Shown: in pieces, positions 1-7,349 of the stretch
How the letters are laid out: the number at the start of each line of letters is the position of its first letter
Position numbering within the stretch: position 1 is the first letter of the stretch
Assembly (NCBI GenBank): GCA_947165805.1
Contig: CAMVBT010000075.1
Location: forward strand, 1-9,552
Source of the DNA: an uncultured Clostridia bacterium
Lineage (GTDB): Bacteria; Bacillota; Clostridia; Oscillospirales; Ruminococcaceae
Direction of reading: 5' to 3'
Length of the DNA stretch: 9,552 nt
Program-made: the position numbers and the translations under genes
The notes under the pieces: generated by a model
Told to the model about the DNA's origin: nothing
The model's input: the letters and a program-made list of their open reading frames with translations, nothing else
Databases searched by the model: none

Positions 1-406
1 TCCATACCCCGAGTGTCTCACTTTTGACGAGCTCGCCGTTGCTGTACGGGTTTATCACCGTGCTGTTCGCTATCGGCAGCGTTTTTGGCTCCTTGAAGAA
101 CAGTCCTGTTTCGTCAGCCAGCGCCGGAGCGCTGTCGTCTGCCGTGGTGTCGGATCCCGTTTTGTCGGTGTCTGTCGGCTCGTCCTTCGGTATGTCGAAT
201 TTCTCCGCGTTCACGGTCTCGGCAGGCTGAGTGAAGATGAAAACGTTGTCCTCGGCAGCCGCGTCCCGCTCGACCTGCTTTTTCGCGGTGCCTACGGCTC
301 CGCTGTACGCCGCGTATGTGGAGATGCCTACCGCGCAGAGCGACAGCACCAGCGCTGCCGCAAAGCCCTTGCCCTGTATCCCGTTGGTGAACCTGATCTT
401 TCTCAT
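1..406 (-). CDS. SpoIIQ-like M23 membrane metallopeptidase, N-terminal part (cut by window edge)
   Basis: Reading the minus strand from ATG at 406 gives 135 residues, open to the window edge; the C-terminal catalytic region lies outside. A short basic N-terminus (MRKIRF) leads into a hydrophobic segment at about residues 15-37, read as a signal anchor or membrane helix. A low-complexity Asp/Thr-rich linker follows (about 70-100). From about residue 110 the sequence (PIANSTVINPYSNGELVKSE, then TLGVW) matches the entry to the M23/LytM domain of clostridial SpoIIQ-type proteins, where a THDGID-like zinc-binding stretch normally follows. In Bacillus and Clostridia, SpoIIQ sits in the forespore membrane and pairs with SpoIIIAH during engulfment. 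The start at 406 is preferred over the in-frame ATG at 415 because AAAGGA ends 9 nt before it but abuts 415. It is divergent from the M42 gene and preceded by a sigma-F-like promoter. The M23 call is fairly firm. SpoIIQ identity is inferred, since other M23 membrane proteins share this layout. Confidence 0.78.
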   Translation of the reverse strand, partial: MRKIRFTNGIQGKGFAAALVLSLCAVGISTYAAYSGAVGTAKKQVERDAAAEDNVFIFTQPAETVNAEKFDIPKDEPTDTDKTGSDTTADDSAPALADETGLFFKEPKTLPIANSTVINPYSNGELVKSETLGVW

Positions 407-450
407 ATCAAACATTCCTTTCTTTTCCGGTAGTTTTGGGGTTGCAAAAA

Positions 451-479
451 TATTTTTACCAATTTTTTCGGAAATATGC
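451..479 (-). promoter_or_regulatory. Candidate sigma-F-type forespore promoter for the M23 gene
   Basis: On the minus strand, GCATA (479-475) is followed 14 nt later by GGTAAAAATA (460-451). These fit the Bacillus subtilis sigma-F consensus (-35 GYWTA, -10 GGNRANANTW) at every defined position; the spacer is about one base shorter than usual. Transcription would start near 444, leaving a leader of about 38 nt with the AAAGGA site. spoIIQ is a classic sigma-F target, so motif and gene agree. The region is AT-rich, so a chance match is possible. Confidence 0.45.
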
Positions 480-502
480 AGTAAAAATCTACTGATTGAC
501 AC

Positions 503-531
503 TTGCTAAAGTTACGGATAAATGATATAAT
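503..531 (+). promoter_or_regulatory. Sigma-A-type promoter of the M42-to-rimO cluster
   Basis: TTGCTA (503-508) and a perfect TATAAT (526-531) are separated by 17 nt. The -10 carries an extended TGA just upstream (TGATATAAT, 523-531). Transcription would start around 538, about 30 nt before the ATG at 568, which has GAAAGG at 553-558. A TTGACA at 496-501 also occurs but lies 24 nt from the -10, too far to be its partner. Confidence 0.7.
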
Positions 532-567
532 TAAATAAATATTATCTGAATCGAAAGGCTTGATATA

Positions 568-2676
568 ATGGAAATAAACGAAATGCTCGGTCGGCTCTGT
601 TCCGCCGCAGGAGTGTCGGGAGCCGAGCGCGGTGCCTGTGAGACCGCGGCCGAGCTTCTGAAAAGATATACCCGAGATGTGAGCATCGACAGCTTCGGCT
701 GCGTGACCGGCTATGTGGGCAGCCGCGGCAGCGGTAAGCCCGTGCTCCTGCTGGAAGCGCACATAGACGAGATAGGCTTCATCGTGACATACATCGACGA
801 CGACGGCTTTCTGCGCGTAGGCCAGTGCGGCGGCACCGACCGCAGGCTATATGCCGCGCAGACCGTGACGATACACGGCGCGAAAGGCGCTGTCAGGGGC
901 GTTATCTGTACTCTGCCGCCCCATGTTGCCTCCGACTCGAAGAAAACCATGAAGCTCGACGAGGTCGCGATAGACATAGGCTGCACGAGCCGCGAAGAAG
1001 CCGAAAAGCTCGTTGAGCCCGGCGACCGCGTCACGATAGAGAACGGCCTTACAAAGCTGCTCGGGACGCGCGTGACAGCGAAGGCACTTGACGACCGTTC
1101 CGGCGTGGCGGCGGTGCTGTATGCGCTGGAACTGCTGAAAGGTGCGGAGCTCCCATACGATATCGAGGTGCTGTTCGCTTCGCAGGAGGAGGTCGGCAGC
1201 CGCGGCGCGGTCATAGCCGCCTACCGCAGCAGCGCCGAAAAGGCGATAGCCGTCGATGTGAGCTTCGCCTATACTCCCGACGCGAAGAAGCACGAATGCG
1301 GCGAAATGGGCAGGGGCGCGATGATCGGCATATCGCCGGTGCTCGACCGTGAGATGACCGCGGAGCTGCGCGATCTGGCGGAAAAACTCGGAATACCGTG
1401 GCAGAGCGAGGTCATGGGAGGCTCGACCGGCACCGACGCGGACGATATCTCGATATCCCGCGGCGGCATAAGGACGGCGCTCGTTTCGATACCGCTGAAA
1501 TATATGCACACCCCCGTAGAGGTCGTTGATACCGGGGACATCAGGTCTGTCGCGAAGCTCATGGCGGCATACGCGGCGGGCGGAGTCCTGCCGGAGCGTG
1601 AAGAAGAACCGGAGCCGGAGCCTGTTCCTGCCGGCGACCCGCCCGCGGGATATAACGGCATCTATGCCGATATCGCCGTGCTGTCGAAGCTCTGCGGCCC
1701 CAGCGGCGGCGAGCAGGACATACGGGAATATATAAAATCACGGCTTCCCGGTGACTGCGACGTAAGCACAGACGGCATGGGCAACCTGAAAGTATTCCGG
1801 AAGGGCGCGGCCGTACCGCGCAACAAGCTGATGTTCTGCGCTCACATGGACGAGGTGGGCTTCATCATAACCGACTATACGGAGGACGGAAGGCTGAAAT
1901 TCGCGCCTGTAGGCGGCATTTCGCCCGCTGTGGTGTTCGGCAGGCGTGTGATATTCCGCGACGGGACGATCGGTGTCATAGCCGCGAAGGCTCTGCATCA
2001 GCTCTCCGCCGACGACAAGGACAAGCAGCCGAAGATAGCCGAACTCGCGATAGACATCGGCGCTGCGGACAGGGACGAGGCAAAAGCCCGCGTGATGCAG
2101 GGCGACCTTTGCTGCTTCGCCGGCAGATACGAGGAATTCGGGAACGGCTTTGCTGTCGGCAAGGCTCTCGACGACCGTGTAGGGTGCGCGGTGCTGCTGG
2201 AGCTTATCAACAGCGACTTGCCATTTGACTGCACGTTCGTGTTCACGGTGCAGGAGGAGATAGGCACCCGCGGAGCTGCGTGCGCGGCGTACACCGTCAA
2301 GCCGGATATCGCGGTGATACTTGAGACTACCACAGCCTGCGACATCGCGGGCTCTGAGGACGAGAAACGCGTCTGCGAGCTCGGAAAGGGCGTTGTCGTA
2401 TCGTTCATGGACCGTGCGACGATCTACGACCGTGAACTTTACAAGGCGGCGCGCTCCGCCTGTGACGAAAAGGGCATAAAGAACCAGACAAAGACAATGG
2501 TGGCGGGCGGCAACGACAGCGGCGCGGTACACAAGGCAGTCGGCGGCATACGCACGGCGGCGCTTTCCGTGCCGACGCGTTATCTGCACTCTGCCGCCTG
2601 CGTGATGAAAAAGGAAGACATCGACAGCACACTTGCGGCGGCAAGACTCGTGATGACGAGATTTGCCGGGATTTAA
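568..2676 (+). CDS. Tandem-fused double M42 family metallopeptidase (702 aa)
   Basis: M42 enzymes are cytosolic, di-metal aminopeptidases, usually about 340-360 residues and assembled into dodecamers. This protein is twice that length and holds two M42 domains, at about residues 1-340 and 362-702, joined by an acidic Pro/Glu-rich linker (about 342-361). Both copies keep the expected residues. Domain 1 has AHIDE (H65, D67), ALDDR (D175), QEE (E207, E208), D230 and YMHTP (H314). Domain 2 has AHMDE (H426, D428), ALDDR (D535), QEE (E563, E564), E586 in a LETTTACD motif and YLHSA (H674). The copies align along their length but have diverged clearly, so the duplication is old or reflects fusion of two neighbouring paralogues. 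Both may be active, perhaps with different peptide preferences (inference). The start has GAAAGG 9 nt upstream. The GNAT gene follows after 12 nt, consistent with co-transcription. The domain assignment is firm; the substrate is unknown. Confidence 0.9.
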   Translation: MEINEMLGRLCSAAGVSGAERGACETAAELLKRYTRDVSIDSFGCVTGYVGSRGSGKPVLLLEAHIDEIGFIVTYIDDDGFLRVGQCGGTDRRLYAAQTVTIHGAKGAVRGVICTLPPHVASDSKKTMKLDEVAIDIGCTSREEAEKLVEPGDRVTIENGLTKLLGTRVTAKALDDRSGVAAVLYALELLKGAELPYDIEVLFASQEEVGSRGAVIAAYRSSAEKAIAVDVSFAYTPDAKKHECGEMGRGAMIGISPVLDREMTAELRDLAEKLGIPWQSEVMGGSTGTDADDISISRGGIRTALVSIPLKYMHTPVEVVDTGDIRSVAKLMAAYAAGGVLPEREEEPEPEPVPAGDPPAGYNGIYADIAVLSKLCGPSGGEQDIREYIKSRLPGDCDVSTDGMGNLKVFRKGAAVPRNKLMFCAHMDEVGFIITDYTEDGRLKFAPVGGISPAVVFGRRVIFRDGTIGVIAAKALHQLSADDKDKQPKIAELAIDIGAADRDEAKARVMQGDLCCFAGRYEEFGNGFAVGKALDDRVGCAVLLELINSDLPFDCTFVFTVQEEIGTRGAACAAYTVKPDIAVILETTTACDIAGSEDEKRVCELGKGVVVSFMDRATIYDRELYKAARSACDEKGIKNQTKTMVAGGNDSGAVHKAVGGIRTAALSVPTRYLHSAACVMKKEDIDSTLAAARLVMTRFAGI

Positions 2677-2688
2677 AAAGGAGCGGCT

Positions 2689-3429
2689 ATGATCCAGAAG
2701 ATAACCGACAAGACCACGCTCGAAAAGGCTCTCGACAAGGGCCGCGACATATATACGGAGAAGATACGCGCGTTTGCGGACGCATACGGCCTTGAATATG
2801 ATTTCTGCAATTTCTGGAAACAGACGGGCGGCACAGTTATCGCGGACTATTACGGTTCGGCAGTCGTCGCCAAGGGCGGTACACGCCCCGGGGACAGGGT
2901 AGCGGAGCTGATGGAATTCCTGATGTGCGGAAAATTCCGCAAGGTGCTGCTGTCGTATCAGACATTTTCAGCCGCGAACGTGAACGCGAACCACAAGGAT
3001 ATGCTGCACATGGTCTGCGAGAACGGAGCCGGCAGCGCGGACGACCTCACGAACGGCAGCATAGACACGGACACTTCGCTCGAGGAGCTCTCCGAGATCA
3101 TCGGCGACGGATTTGACATTGACGTGAACAAATGGTACACCGATATGAGCCACAATCTGCGGCACGGCATATCACAGGCCTATGTGCTCGGGCATAAGGC
3201 CTGCGCGGTGAAGATGTTCTCGTCCTCGGGAATAACATATCTGTCCTTTGTCAGCACCCGTAAGGAGGCGCGCGGCAGGGGATATGCCTCGCGTCTTGTC
3301 AGCGCGTTATGCGCCGACGAATCCGCCCACGGCAATACCGTACAGCTTTTCTGCAACGAGAGCCTGCGGCCGTTCTACGCGAATATCGGCTTCGCGAGCG
3401 CCGGAAAAGCCGTCGAACTCACTATATAA
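2689..3429 (+). CDS. GNAT family N-acetyltransferase with long N-terminal region
   Basis: The 246-residue product ends in a GNAT fold, roughly residues 150-246. Motif A, the acetyl-CoA pyrophosphate-binding loop, is EARGRGYASRLV, with R195, G196, R197, G198 and A200 forming the RxxGxG/A pattern after the strand GITYLSFVSTR. Motif B reads LFCNESLRPFYANIGF (220-235), with the usual Asn and Tyr positions. The first 150 residues show no recognised motif. They are too long for a single-domain GNAT (about 150-180 aa in total) and could be a degenerate second GNAT half, as in several tandem GNAT proteins (inference). A strong AAAAGGAG (2676-2683) lies 5 nt before the ATG and overlaps the last base of the upstream stop codon, so translation is likely coupled to the M42 gene. 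The acetyl acceptor cannot be predicted. Confidence 0.85.
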   Translation: MIQKITDKTTLEKALDKGRDIYTEKIRAFADAYGLEYDFCNFWKQTGGTVIADYYGSAVVAKGGTRPGDRVAELMEFLMCGKFRKVLLSYQTFSAANVNANHKDMLHMVCENGAGSADDLTNGSIDTDTSLEELSEIIGDGFDIDVNKWYTDMSHNLRHGISQAYVLGHKACAVKMFSSSGITYLSFVSTRKEARGRGYASRLVSALCADESAHGNTVQLFCNESLRPFYANIGFASAGKAVELTI

Positions 3430-3506
3430 TAATTAATGATTATTGTGCGGCCTCGCCGCATATCCGGATGACAAAGCACTGCGCTGATAAACGGAAAGGG
3501 AGAAAA

Positions 3507-4013
3507 ATGAAGAGGATAGTTTTATGTATCGTTATGTTCGCAGTCATGGCTCTTACGCTTACGGGCTGCGTCGGAAAACCGAAGATACCCTCAGACTGGT
3601 ACAATGAGACACTGAAATATTACAGCGACGGCTTCGCGGACGGCTGGTCGGACGAGCACGCCGATCTGCGCATAGCTGACGAGATGAAGGACGGAGCCAA
3701 TAAATTCGGTTATCTTCTCAGAGACCTCGACGGTGACGGAGCCGTTGAAGTCCTGATAGGCTTTATGGACGATGCCGACGAGACGCGTTTCATCGACGTG
3801 TTCATCTGGCACAGCGATATCGGTTCCTTCCGCATACTGCACGCCGGCGACGGATACTATATCTATCTGTGCGAGAACAACATACTGCGCATGGATAAAT
3901 GGTACGGCTCGAAGACTCTGACGGATTATATGAAGTATGACTCCTCAGACAACTCATTCCGCATACTTAACGAGACAGCCACTCCGCAGAAGTGTGAGCT
4001 GACCGCGTTCTGA
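3507..4013 (+). CDS. Small secreted lipoprotein with a DLDGDG loop, function unknown
   Basis: Starting at ATG 3507, the product is 168 residues. It begins with a lipoprotein signal peptide: basic MKR, a hydrophobic core (about 4-18) and lipobox LTGC, with C21 as the lipidated residue, giving a mature protein of about 148 aa on the outer face of the membrane. A stretch RDLDGDGAVEVLIG (72-85) resembles the Asp-rich calcium loops of EF-hand or FG-GAP-like proteins common in clostridial extracellular proteins; metal binding is inferred. The rest is rich in Asp and aromatic residues and matches no family I recognise. The frame is open further upstream to 3309, but that part overlaps the acetyltransferase gene. 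The purine-rich GGAAAGGGAG (3493-3502) and the signal peptide fix the start at 3507. Its place between cytosolic enzyme genes suggests co-transcription rather than an obvious shared pathway. Confidence 0.82.
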   Translation: MKRIVLCIVMFAVMALTLTGCVGKPKIPSDWYNETLKYYSDGFADGWSDEHADLRIADEMKDGANKFGYLLRDLDGDGAVEVLIGFMDDADETRFIDVFIWHSDIGSFRILHAGDGYYIYLCENNILRMDKWYGSKTLTDYMKYDSSDNSFRILNETATPQKCELTAF

Positions 4014-4029
4014 TAGAAAAAAAGAAAAC

Positions 4030-4047
4030 AAGGAGATAAGTAAATTG
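4030..4047 (+). promoter_or_regulatory. Ribosome binding site that supports a TTG start
   Basis: AAGGAG (4030-4035) lies 9 nt before a TTG at 4045-4047, and no in-frame ATG nearby has a comparable site. TTG is therefore the likely start codon of the PLP-dependent enzyme gene, which may lower its translation relative to its neighbours (inference). Confidence 0.7.
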
Positions 4048-5304
4048 AGCTGCTTTAGCATTGACAAGAAGCTGGAAATCACAGCCGCGGCAGCGGAGGA
4101 GCGCTGCGCCGAGTCCTTCGCGCGTATAGAGCACACCGCCCGCTGCAACGGCGAGAAGGTACTGAAGGCGTTCACCGACTGCCACGTAGGGGAGATGCAC
4201 CTTAAAGGCACGACGGGCTACGGCTACGGCGACGCGGGCAGGGACAAGCTGGACGAAGTGTACGCGCAGGTGCTCGGCACGGAGGACGCTCTGGTGCGCC
4301 ACACGTTCGTAAACGGCACCCACGCGCTCTCGACGGCGCTGTTCGGGGTACTGCGCCCCGGCGACCTTATGCTGTCGCTGACCGGCAGGCCTTACGACAC
4401 GCTCAGCGAGGTGATTTTCGGCGAGCGCGGAGGCTCGCTTTCGGAGTTCGGCGTTAAGTACGACCAGATCGACCTGCTGCCCGACGGCAGAGTGAATTTC
4501 GGGAGGATAAACGACCTTGCGCGGTCGTGCAAGGTCGCATACATACAGCGCTCGCGGGGGTACAGCCTGCGGCCGTCGATCACCGTTTCGGAGATAAGCG
4601 AGATGGTGGATGCGGTGAAGCTCGTGAACCCGGACGCGATAATAATGGTCGATAACTGCTACGGCGAGCTGGTCGAGCGCGTCGAGCCCTGTGAGGTCGG
4701 CGCCGATCTTGTCATCGGCTCGCTGATAAAGAACCTCGGCGGCGGCATAGCGGAGACCGGGGGCTACATAGCCGGACGGCGCGACCTCGTTGAGCTGTGC
4801 GCCTACCGTCTGACCACGGTGGGAACGGGCAAGGAGGTAGGCTGCTCCCTCGGAATGAACCGCAGCCTGTTCCTCGGGCTTTTCTACGCTCCCGAGACCG
4901 TGAAGAACGCCGTAAAGACCGCGACCTTTGCTTCGTCGTTCTTCGATATGCTGGGCTTCACGGCGTACCCGAACCATAACGAGTACCGCACCGACATAAT
5001 CACCGCGATAAAGCTCGGCTCGCCGGAGGCTCTTATCGCGTTCTGCGAGGGCATACAGTCCGGCAGCCCGGTCGACAGCTTCGTTGCGCCGGAGCCGTGG
5101 GATATGCCCGGCTATGAGGACAAGGTGATAATGGCGGCGGGTGCGTTCACAATGGGAGCGTCGATTGAGCTGTCGGCGGACGCTCCGCTGCGTGACCCCT
5201 ACGCCGTGTGGCTCCAGGGCGGACTTACCTACGACACCGGCAGAATGGGCATCATTCTCGCCGCGCAGAGAATGCTCGAAAAGGGGCTTATAAAGCTGCC
5301 GTGA
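4045..5304 (+). CDS. PLP-dependent enzyme, methionine gamma-lyase / aluminium-resistance family (YnbB-like)
   Basis: This 419-residue protein has the expected length and sequence for the Met_gamma_lyase Pfam family (YnbB of Bacillus), annotated either as methionine gamma-lyase-like or as aluminium-resistance protein. It is a fold-type I PLP enzyme expected in the cytosol. Visible family features are TTGYGYGDAGRDKLDEVYA (56-74), the cofactor-pocket stretch RHTFVNGTHAL (85-95), VDNCYGE (202-208) with D203 as probable partner of the pyridine nitrogen, and SLIKNLGGG (226-234) with K229 as probable Schiff-base lysine. The C-terminal part (about 345-419) includes FVAPEPWDMPGYEDKVIMAA and a Gly-rich LQGGLTYDTGRMG. 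Carbon-sulfur lyase activity is plausible from the family, but the true substrate of these proteins is not settled. The lipoprotein gene ends 31 nt upstream and the Nudix gene starts 28 nt downstream. Confidence 0.9.
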   Translation: MSCFSIDKKLEITAAAAEERCAESFARIEHTARCNGEKVLKAFTDCHVGEMHLKGTTGYGYGDAGRDKLDEVYAQVLGTEDALVRHTFVNGTHALSTALFGVLRPGDLMLSLTGRPYDTLSEVIFGERGGSLSEFGVKYDQIDLLPDGRVNFGRINDLARSCKVAYIQRSRGYSLRPSITVSEISEMVDAVKLVNPDAIIMVDNCYGELVERVEPCEVGADLVIGSLIKNLGGGIAETGGYIAGRRDLVELCAYRLTTVGTGKEVGCSLGMNRSLFLGLFYAPETVKNAVKTATFASSFFDMLGFTAYPNHNEYRTDIITAIKLGSPEALIAFCEGIQSGSPVDSFVAPEPWDMPGYEDKVIMAAGAFTMGASIELSADAPLRDPYAVWLQGGLTYDTGRMGIILAAQRMLEKGLIKLP

Positions 5305-5332
5305 TAAGGTAAAAAGTGAGGGGAACAGACAG

Positions 5333-6019
5333 ATGCACCACAGAAAGAACTCCGACTTATACGGAAAAACAATAAAGATCAATGTGGCCGAAGACCGCGG
5401 AAACGTCCGCATCGGCACATGGGACGGCAGACCCGCCATAACCGTCGGCGGCGTGAGCAGGGGTAAGATCTGCGCCCTGATAGCGCGCGGAGATGAAGAG
5501 ATACCGGTGGCGGTACCAGCGGAGCAGTACGGCGGGGATATCTGCTATGAATGTAACCTGCTGCACGAGCTGGGAGACCTCGTCCGTGACGGCGACATCT
5601 TTTACACGAAGTTTGAAAAGACCGGCGGCGCGGTAATGTTCACCGAGAAGGACGGAGGCCGCCGCTACCTGCTGATAAAGAATGAGAGCGGGCATATCGG
5701 TTTCCCTAAGGGTCACATCGAGTACAGCGAGACCGAGCTTGAAACGGCAAAGCGCGAGGTCCGCGAGGAAACGGGGCTCGACTTTGTACAATACGGCGAT
5801 TTCCGCGAGGAATACACCTACGCGACCCGCGAAAAATGCATAAAGACCGGAGTGTTCTTTATCGGACACTACGAATACCGCGAGCCGGAGATACAGGCGG
5901 ACGAGATACTCGACGACTGGCTCCTGCCCTACGAAAAGGCGCTGGAGCTGCTGAACTTCCCCGAGGACAGGGAGCTTATAAAGCACGCGGAAGAATACAT
6001 AGCGAAAAGAGAGAATTGA
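5333..6019 (+). CDS. Nudix hydrolase with extra N-terminal region
   Basis: The 228-residue product carries an exact Nudix box (GX5EX7REUXEEXGU) at 127-149: G127, E133, then REVREETGL (141-149), with E145 and E146 as metal ligands. The preceding FPKGHIE (124-130) is typical of the bacterial Ap4A hydrolase/MutT-like branch, which cleaves nucleoside diphosphate-linked compounds in the cytosol. The Nudix fold spans about residues 95-220. The first 90 or so residues are an added strand-rich region with a CYEC pair (71-74) and no family I recognise; typical Ap4A-type Nudix proteins are only about 130-150 aa. GAGGGG (5318-5323) sits 9 nt before the ATG. The stop codon is separated from the rimO ATG by one base, so the two genes are almost certainly co-transcribed and probably coupled in translation. 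The Nudix assignment is firm; the substrate is a guess. Confidence 0.92.
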   Translation: MHHRKNSDLYGKTIKINVAEDRGNVRIGTWDGRPAITVGGVSRGKICALIARGDEEIPVAVPAEQYGGDICYECNLLHELGDLVRDGDIFYTKFEKTGGAVMFTEKDGGRRYLLIKNESGHIGFPKGHIEYSETELETAKREVREETGLDFVQYGDFREEYTYATREKCIKTGVFFIGHYEYREPEIQADEILDDWLLPYEKALELLNFPEDRELIKHAEEYIAKREN

Positions 6020-6020
6020 C

Positions 6021-7349
6021 ATGGGAAAAGAAACAAAGGTCGGAATGGTCTCCCTCGGCTGCCCGAAGAACCAGTGCGACGCCGAGCTCATGCTTGCGAG
6101 GATAGCCGAGGCGGGCTATAAGATAGTGCCCGAGGCAGGGCTTGCCGACGTGGTCGTGATCAACACCTGCGGCTTCATCACAAGCGCCAAGGAAGAGGCT
6201 ATCGAGGAGATAATGGAGGCCATAAGCCGCAAGAACGACGGCATAAACAAGAAGATAATCGTCACAGGCTGTCTTGCGCAGCGCTATCAGGAGCAGATGG
6301 ACGCGGAGTTCCCGGAGATAGACGGAGTTCTCGGGCTCGGGCGCAATGATGAGATAGTCGGGACTATCGAAAGGGTGCTTGCCGGAGAGCGGGTCATAGA
6401 CTTCGGCTCGATAGACGATCTTGATATGGAGGGCAGCCGTATGCAGTCCACGCTGCCGCACTACGCCTATCTGCGCATAGCCGACGGCTGCGACAACTGC
6501 TGTACATACTGCGCGATACCGCAGATACGCGGAAAGTTCCGCAGCAGGAAGATCGAAAACATCGTTAAGGAAGCGGAGATACTCGTAAAAAAAGGAGTAA
6601 AGGAGCTTATCGTAGTAGCGCAGGACACGACCAACTATGGCATCGACCTGTACGGCAGATACGCGCTGCCGGAGCTGCTGCGCGAGCTGGCGAAGCTCGA
6701 CGTGAAGTGGCTGCGCCTGCTCTACTGCTATCCCGAGAGAATGACCGACGAGCTCATAGACCTGATAGCCTCCGAGCCGAAGATCTGCAAGTACATAGAC
6801 CTTCCGCTCCAGCACTGCGACGCGGAGATACTGCGCGACATGGGCAGAAAGGGCGACCGTGAGAGCCTGACCGCGCTGATAAAAAAGCTCAGGGAGCGCA
6901 TACCGGGGCTTACTCTGCGCACGACGTTCATCACGGGCTTTCCCGGCGAGACCGAGGCGCAGTTTACCGAGCTGGCGGAGTTCGCGAACGAGATAAAATT
7001 TGACCGTCTCGGGTGCTTTGCCTACTCGCAGGAGGACGACACGCCTGCCGCGGACTTTGAGAATCAGGTGGACGAGCGCGAGCGCGAGCACCGCGCCGAG
7101 ATAATCATGGAGCAGCAGGAGATACGCGTCTCCGAGGCATCGGCTGCGCTCATCGGCACAGAGACCGAGGTGGTCTGCGAGGGCTATGACAGGCTGTTCG
7201 AGATGTATTTCGGGCGCGACGCTTCTTATGCCCCCGAGATCGACGGAATGATCTATTTCGCAAGCAAAAGCAAGCTCCACACAGGCGATTTCGTGAAGAT
7301 CCGCTATACCGACTGCCTCGACAATAATCTGATCGGCGAGGTCGTTTGA
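6021..7349 (+). CDS. rimO: Ribosomal protein S12 methylthiotransferase RimO
   Basis: RimO adds a methylthio group to the conserved aspartate of ribosomal protein S12, using two 4Fe-4S clusters and S-adenosylmethionine. The 442-residue length is typical. The N-terminal methylthiotransferase domain has SLGCPKNQCD with C14, INTCGF with C50 and VTGCLAQRY with C84, the three ligands of the auxiliary cluster. The radical SAM motif CxxxCxxC is C157, C161 and C164 in DGCDNCCTYCAIPQIRGKFR. SLGCPKNQCD and AIPQIRGKFRSR favour RimO over MiaB, whose equivalents differ. The TRAM domain is about 375-442, ending DNNLIGEVV. It is the last gene of the plus-strand cluster. The ATG follows the Nudix stop after one base, and its AGAGAG-like site lies inside that gene. 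The stop codon falls in the first, degenerate unit of the repeat element downstream. Confidence 0.95.
   Translation: MGKETKVGMVSLGCPKNQCDAELMLARIAEAGYKIVPEAGLADVVVINTCGFITSAKEEAIEEIMEAISRKNDGINKKIIVTGCLAQRYQEQMDAEFPEIDGVLGLGRNDEIVGTIERVLAGERVIDFGSIDDLDMEGSRMQSTLPHYAYLRIADGCDNCCTYCAIPQIRGKFRSRKIENIVKEAEILVKKGVKELIVVAQDTTNYGIDLYGRYALPELLRELAKLDVKWLRLLYCYPERMTDELIDLIASEPKICKYIDLPLQHCDAEILRDMGRKGDRESLTALIKKLRERIPGLTLRTTFITGFPGETEAQFTELAEFANEIKFDRLGCFAYSQEDDTPAADFENQVDEREREHRAEIIMEQQEIRVSEASAALIGTETEVVCEGYDRLFEMYFGRDASYAPEIDGMIYFASKSKLHTGDFVKIRYTDCLDNNLIGEVV

Noticed and set aside
496..501. Perfect TTGACA upstream of the M42 gene
   Set aside because: Its spacer to TATAAT at 526 is 24 nt, too long; TTGCTA at 503-508 gives 17 nt. 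No good -10 lies at the right distance from it.
3425..3430. TATAAT at the end of the acetyltransferase gene
   Set aside because: No acceptable -35 lies 16-18 nt upstream and there is no extended TG. It spans the ATA codon and TAA stop at the gene end, so it may be chance.
3446..3460. TGCGG-CCTCG-CCGCA hairpin between the GNAT and lipoprotein genes
   Set aside because: The stem is only 5 bp and no T-run follows, so it is not a convincing terminator.
3309..3506. Upstream extension of the lipoprotein frame
   Set aside because: It overlaps the acetyltransferase gene in another frame and would bury the lipoprotein signal peptide inside the protein.
3967..5439. 490-codon open frame on the minus strand
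   Set aside because: It is antisense to the PLP-dependent enzyme and shows no family motif or ribosome binding site. Long open antisense frames are expected opposite GC-rich genes with this codon use.
5976..7280. 434-codon open frame on the minus strand
   Set aside because: Antisense shadow of rimO, which has full active-site motifs on the plus strand.
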